Below, piece after piece: positions 13,669 to 13,750 of a stretch of 13,750 nt of DNA. The notes below the pieces were generated by a model that saw only the letters and a program-made list of their open reading frames with translations, had not been told where the DNA came from and made no database searches. The position numbers and the translations under genes were made by a program. Origin of the DNA: Magnetococcales bacterium (GTDB taxonomy: Bacteria; Pseudomonadota; Magnetococcia; Magnetococcales; DC0425bin3); contig JADGCJ010000085.1 in assembly GCA_015229045.1 (NCBI GenBank), forward strand, positions 1-13,750, in the 5' to 3' direction. Within the stretch, counting starts at the first letter, position 1; every line of letters begins with the position of its first letter.

Positions 13669-13750
13669 TAACAAAAAACTGTAACTGCCCAGGTGCCCCC
13701 TCAAGAAAGGCCTGGACATGAAAGCCTTTGTCAGGGCTTCGCCCCGAACC
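13669..13750. repeat. Edge of a further repeat unit
   Basis: The last bases, CATGAAAGCCTTTGTCAGGG then CTTCGCCCCGAACC, match the start of the unit at 9627-9660 with some divergence. The repeat array continues beyond the window. Nothing else is recognisable in 13555-13750 outside the repeats, and no gene is supported between 13167 and the window end. Confidence 0.6.

Noticed and set aside
13163..13719. Open frames on both strands upstream of yfgM
   Set aside because: They are created by the 23-bp and 24-bp tandem repeats and G/C-rich palindromes; one also overlaps the start of yfgM.
1..13750. tRNA or rRNA genes
   Set aside because: No cloverleaf with a TTC-type T-loop or rRNA-like stretch was noticed in the gaps; the gaps are short or filled by repeats.

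Overview
The window looks like a chromosomal segment of a Gram-negative proteobacterium. It carries outer-membrane maintenance genes (pqiB, pqiC, bamB), a yfgM-bamB-der gene order known from many proteobacteria, and housekeeping genes with high GC (for example 42 of 60 bases are G or C at 4561-4620). The intergenic arrays of G/C-rich palindromes remind me of magnetotactic Magnetococcales genomes. That placement is a recollection, not something the sequence proves.

Layout from left to right. (1) 57-3264, minus strand: a compact run pqiB > pqiC > small zinc-ribbon-like membrane protein > tsaC, with gaps of 13 and 4 bp and a final ATGA overlap, so very likely one operon. It joins a periplasm-spanning lipid-transport (MCE) protein and its lipoprotein partner to a tRNA t6A modification enzyme. 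No pqiA is present. (2) 3382-4241, minus strand: an unrecognised 145-aa protein whose end overlaps mutT by 10 bp. The mutT stop codon lies inside a palindromic repeat. (3) 4389-5606, plus strand: argJ, divergent from the previous pair. (4) 5851-9478, plus strand: a two-gene, locally AT-rich accessory block. The first gene encodes a cytosolic-looking protein with a C-terminal NlpC/P60 peptidase domain. The second encodes an exported 817-aa protein with two copies of an NTF2-like-looking domain and a C-terminal FGE/SUMF1 (C-type-lectin-like) domain that lacks the FGE catalytic cysteines. A perfect 16-bp hairpin separates them. (5) 9479-9863: a dense array of palindromic repeats between the convergent SUMF1 and der genes. 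(6) 9864-13166, minus strand: yfgM > bamB > der. yfgM and bamB overlap by ATGA, and der follows after an 88-bp gap with its own hairpin. (7) 13167-13750: no gene, but several tandem and inverted repeats of the same family.

The conserved genes cover envelope lipid transport and assembly (PqiBC, BamB, YfgM), translation and ribosome assembly (TsaC, Der), nucleotide sanitation (MutT) and arginine synthesis (ArgJ). The part least explained by known systems is the NlpC/P60-SUMF1 pair, together with the structured repeat family. Two repeat copies differ by paired substitutions that keep the stem intact.
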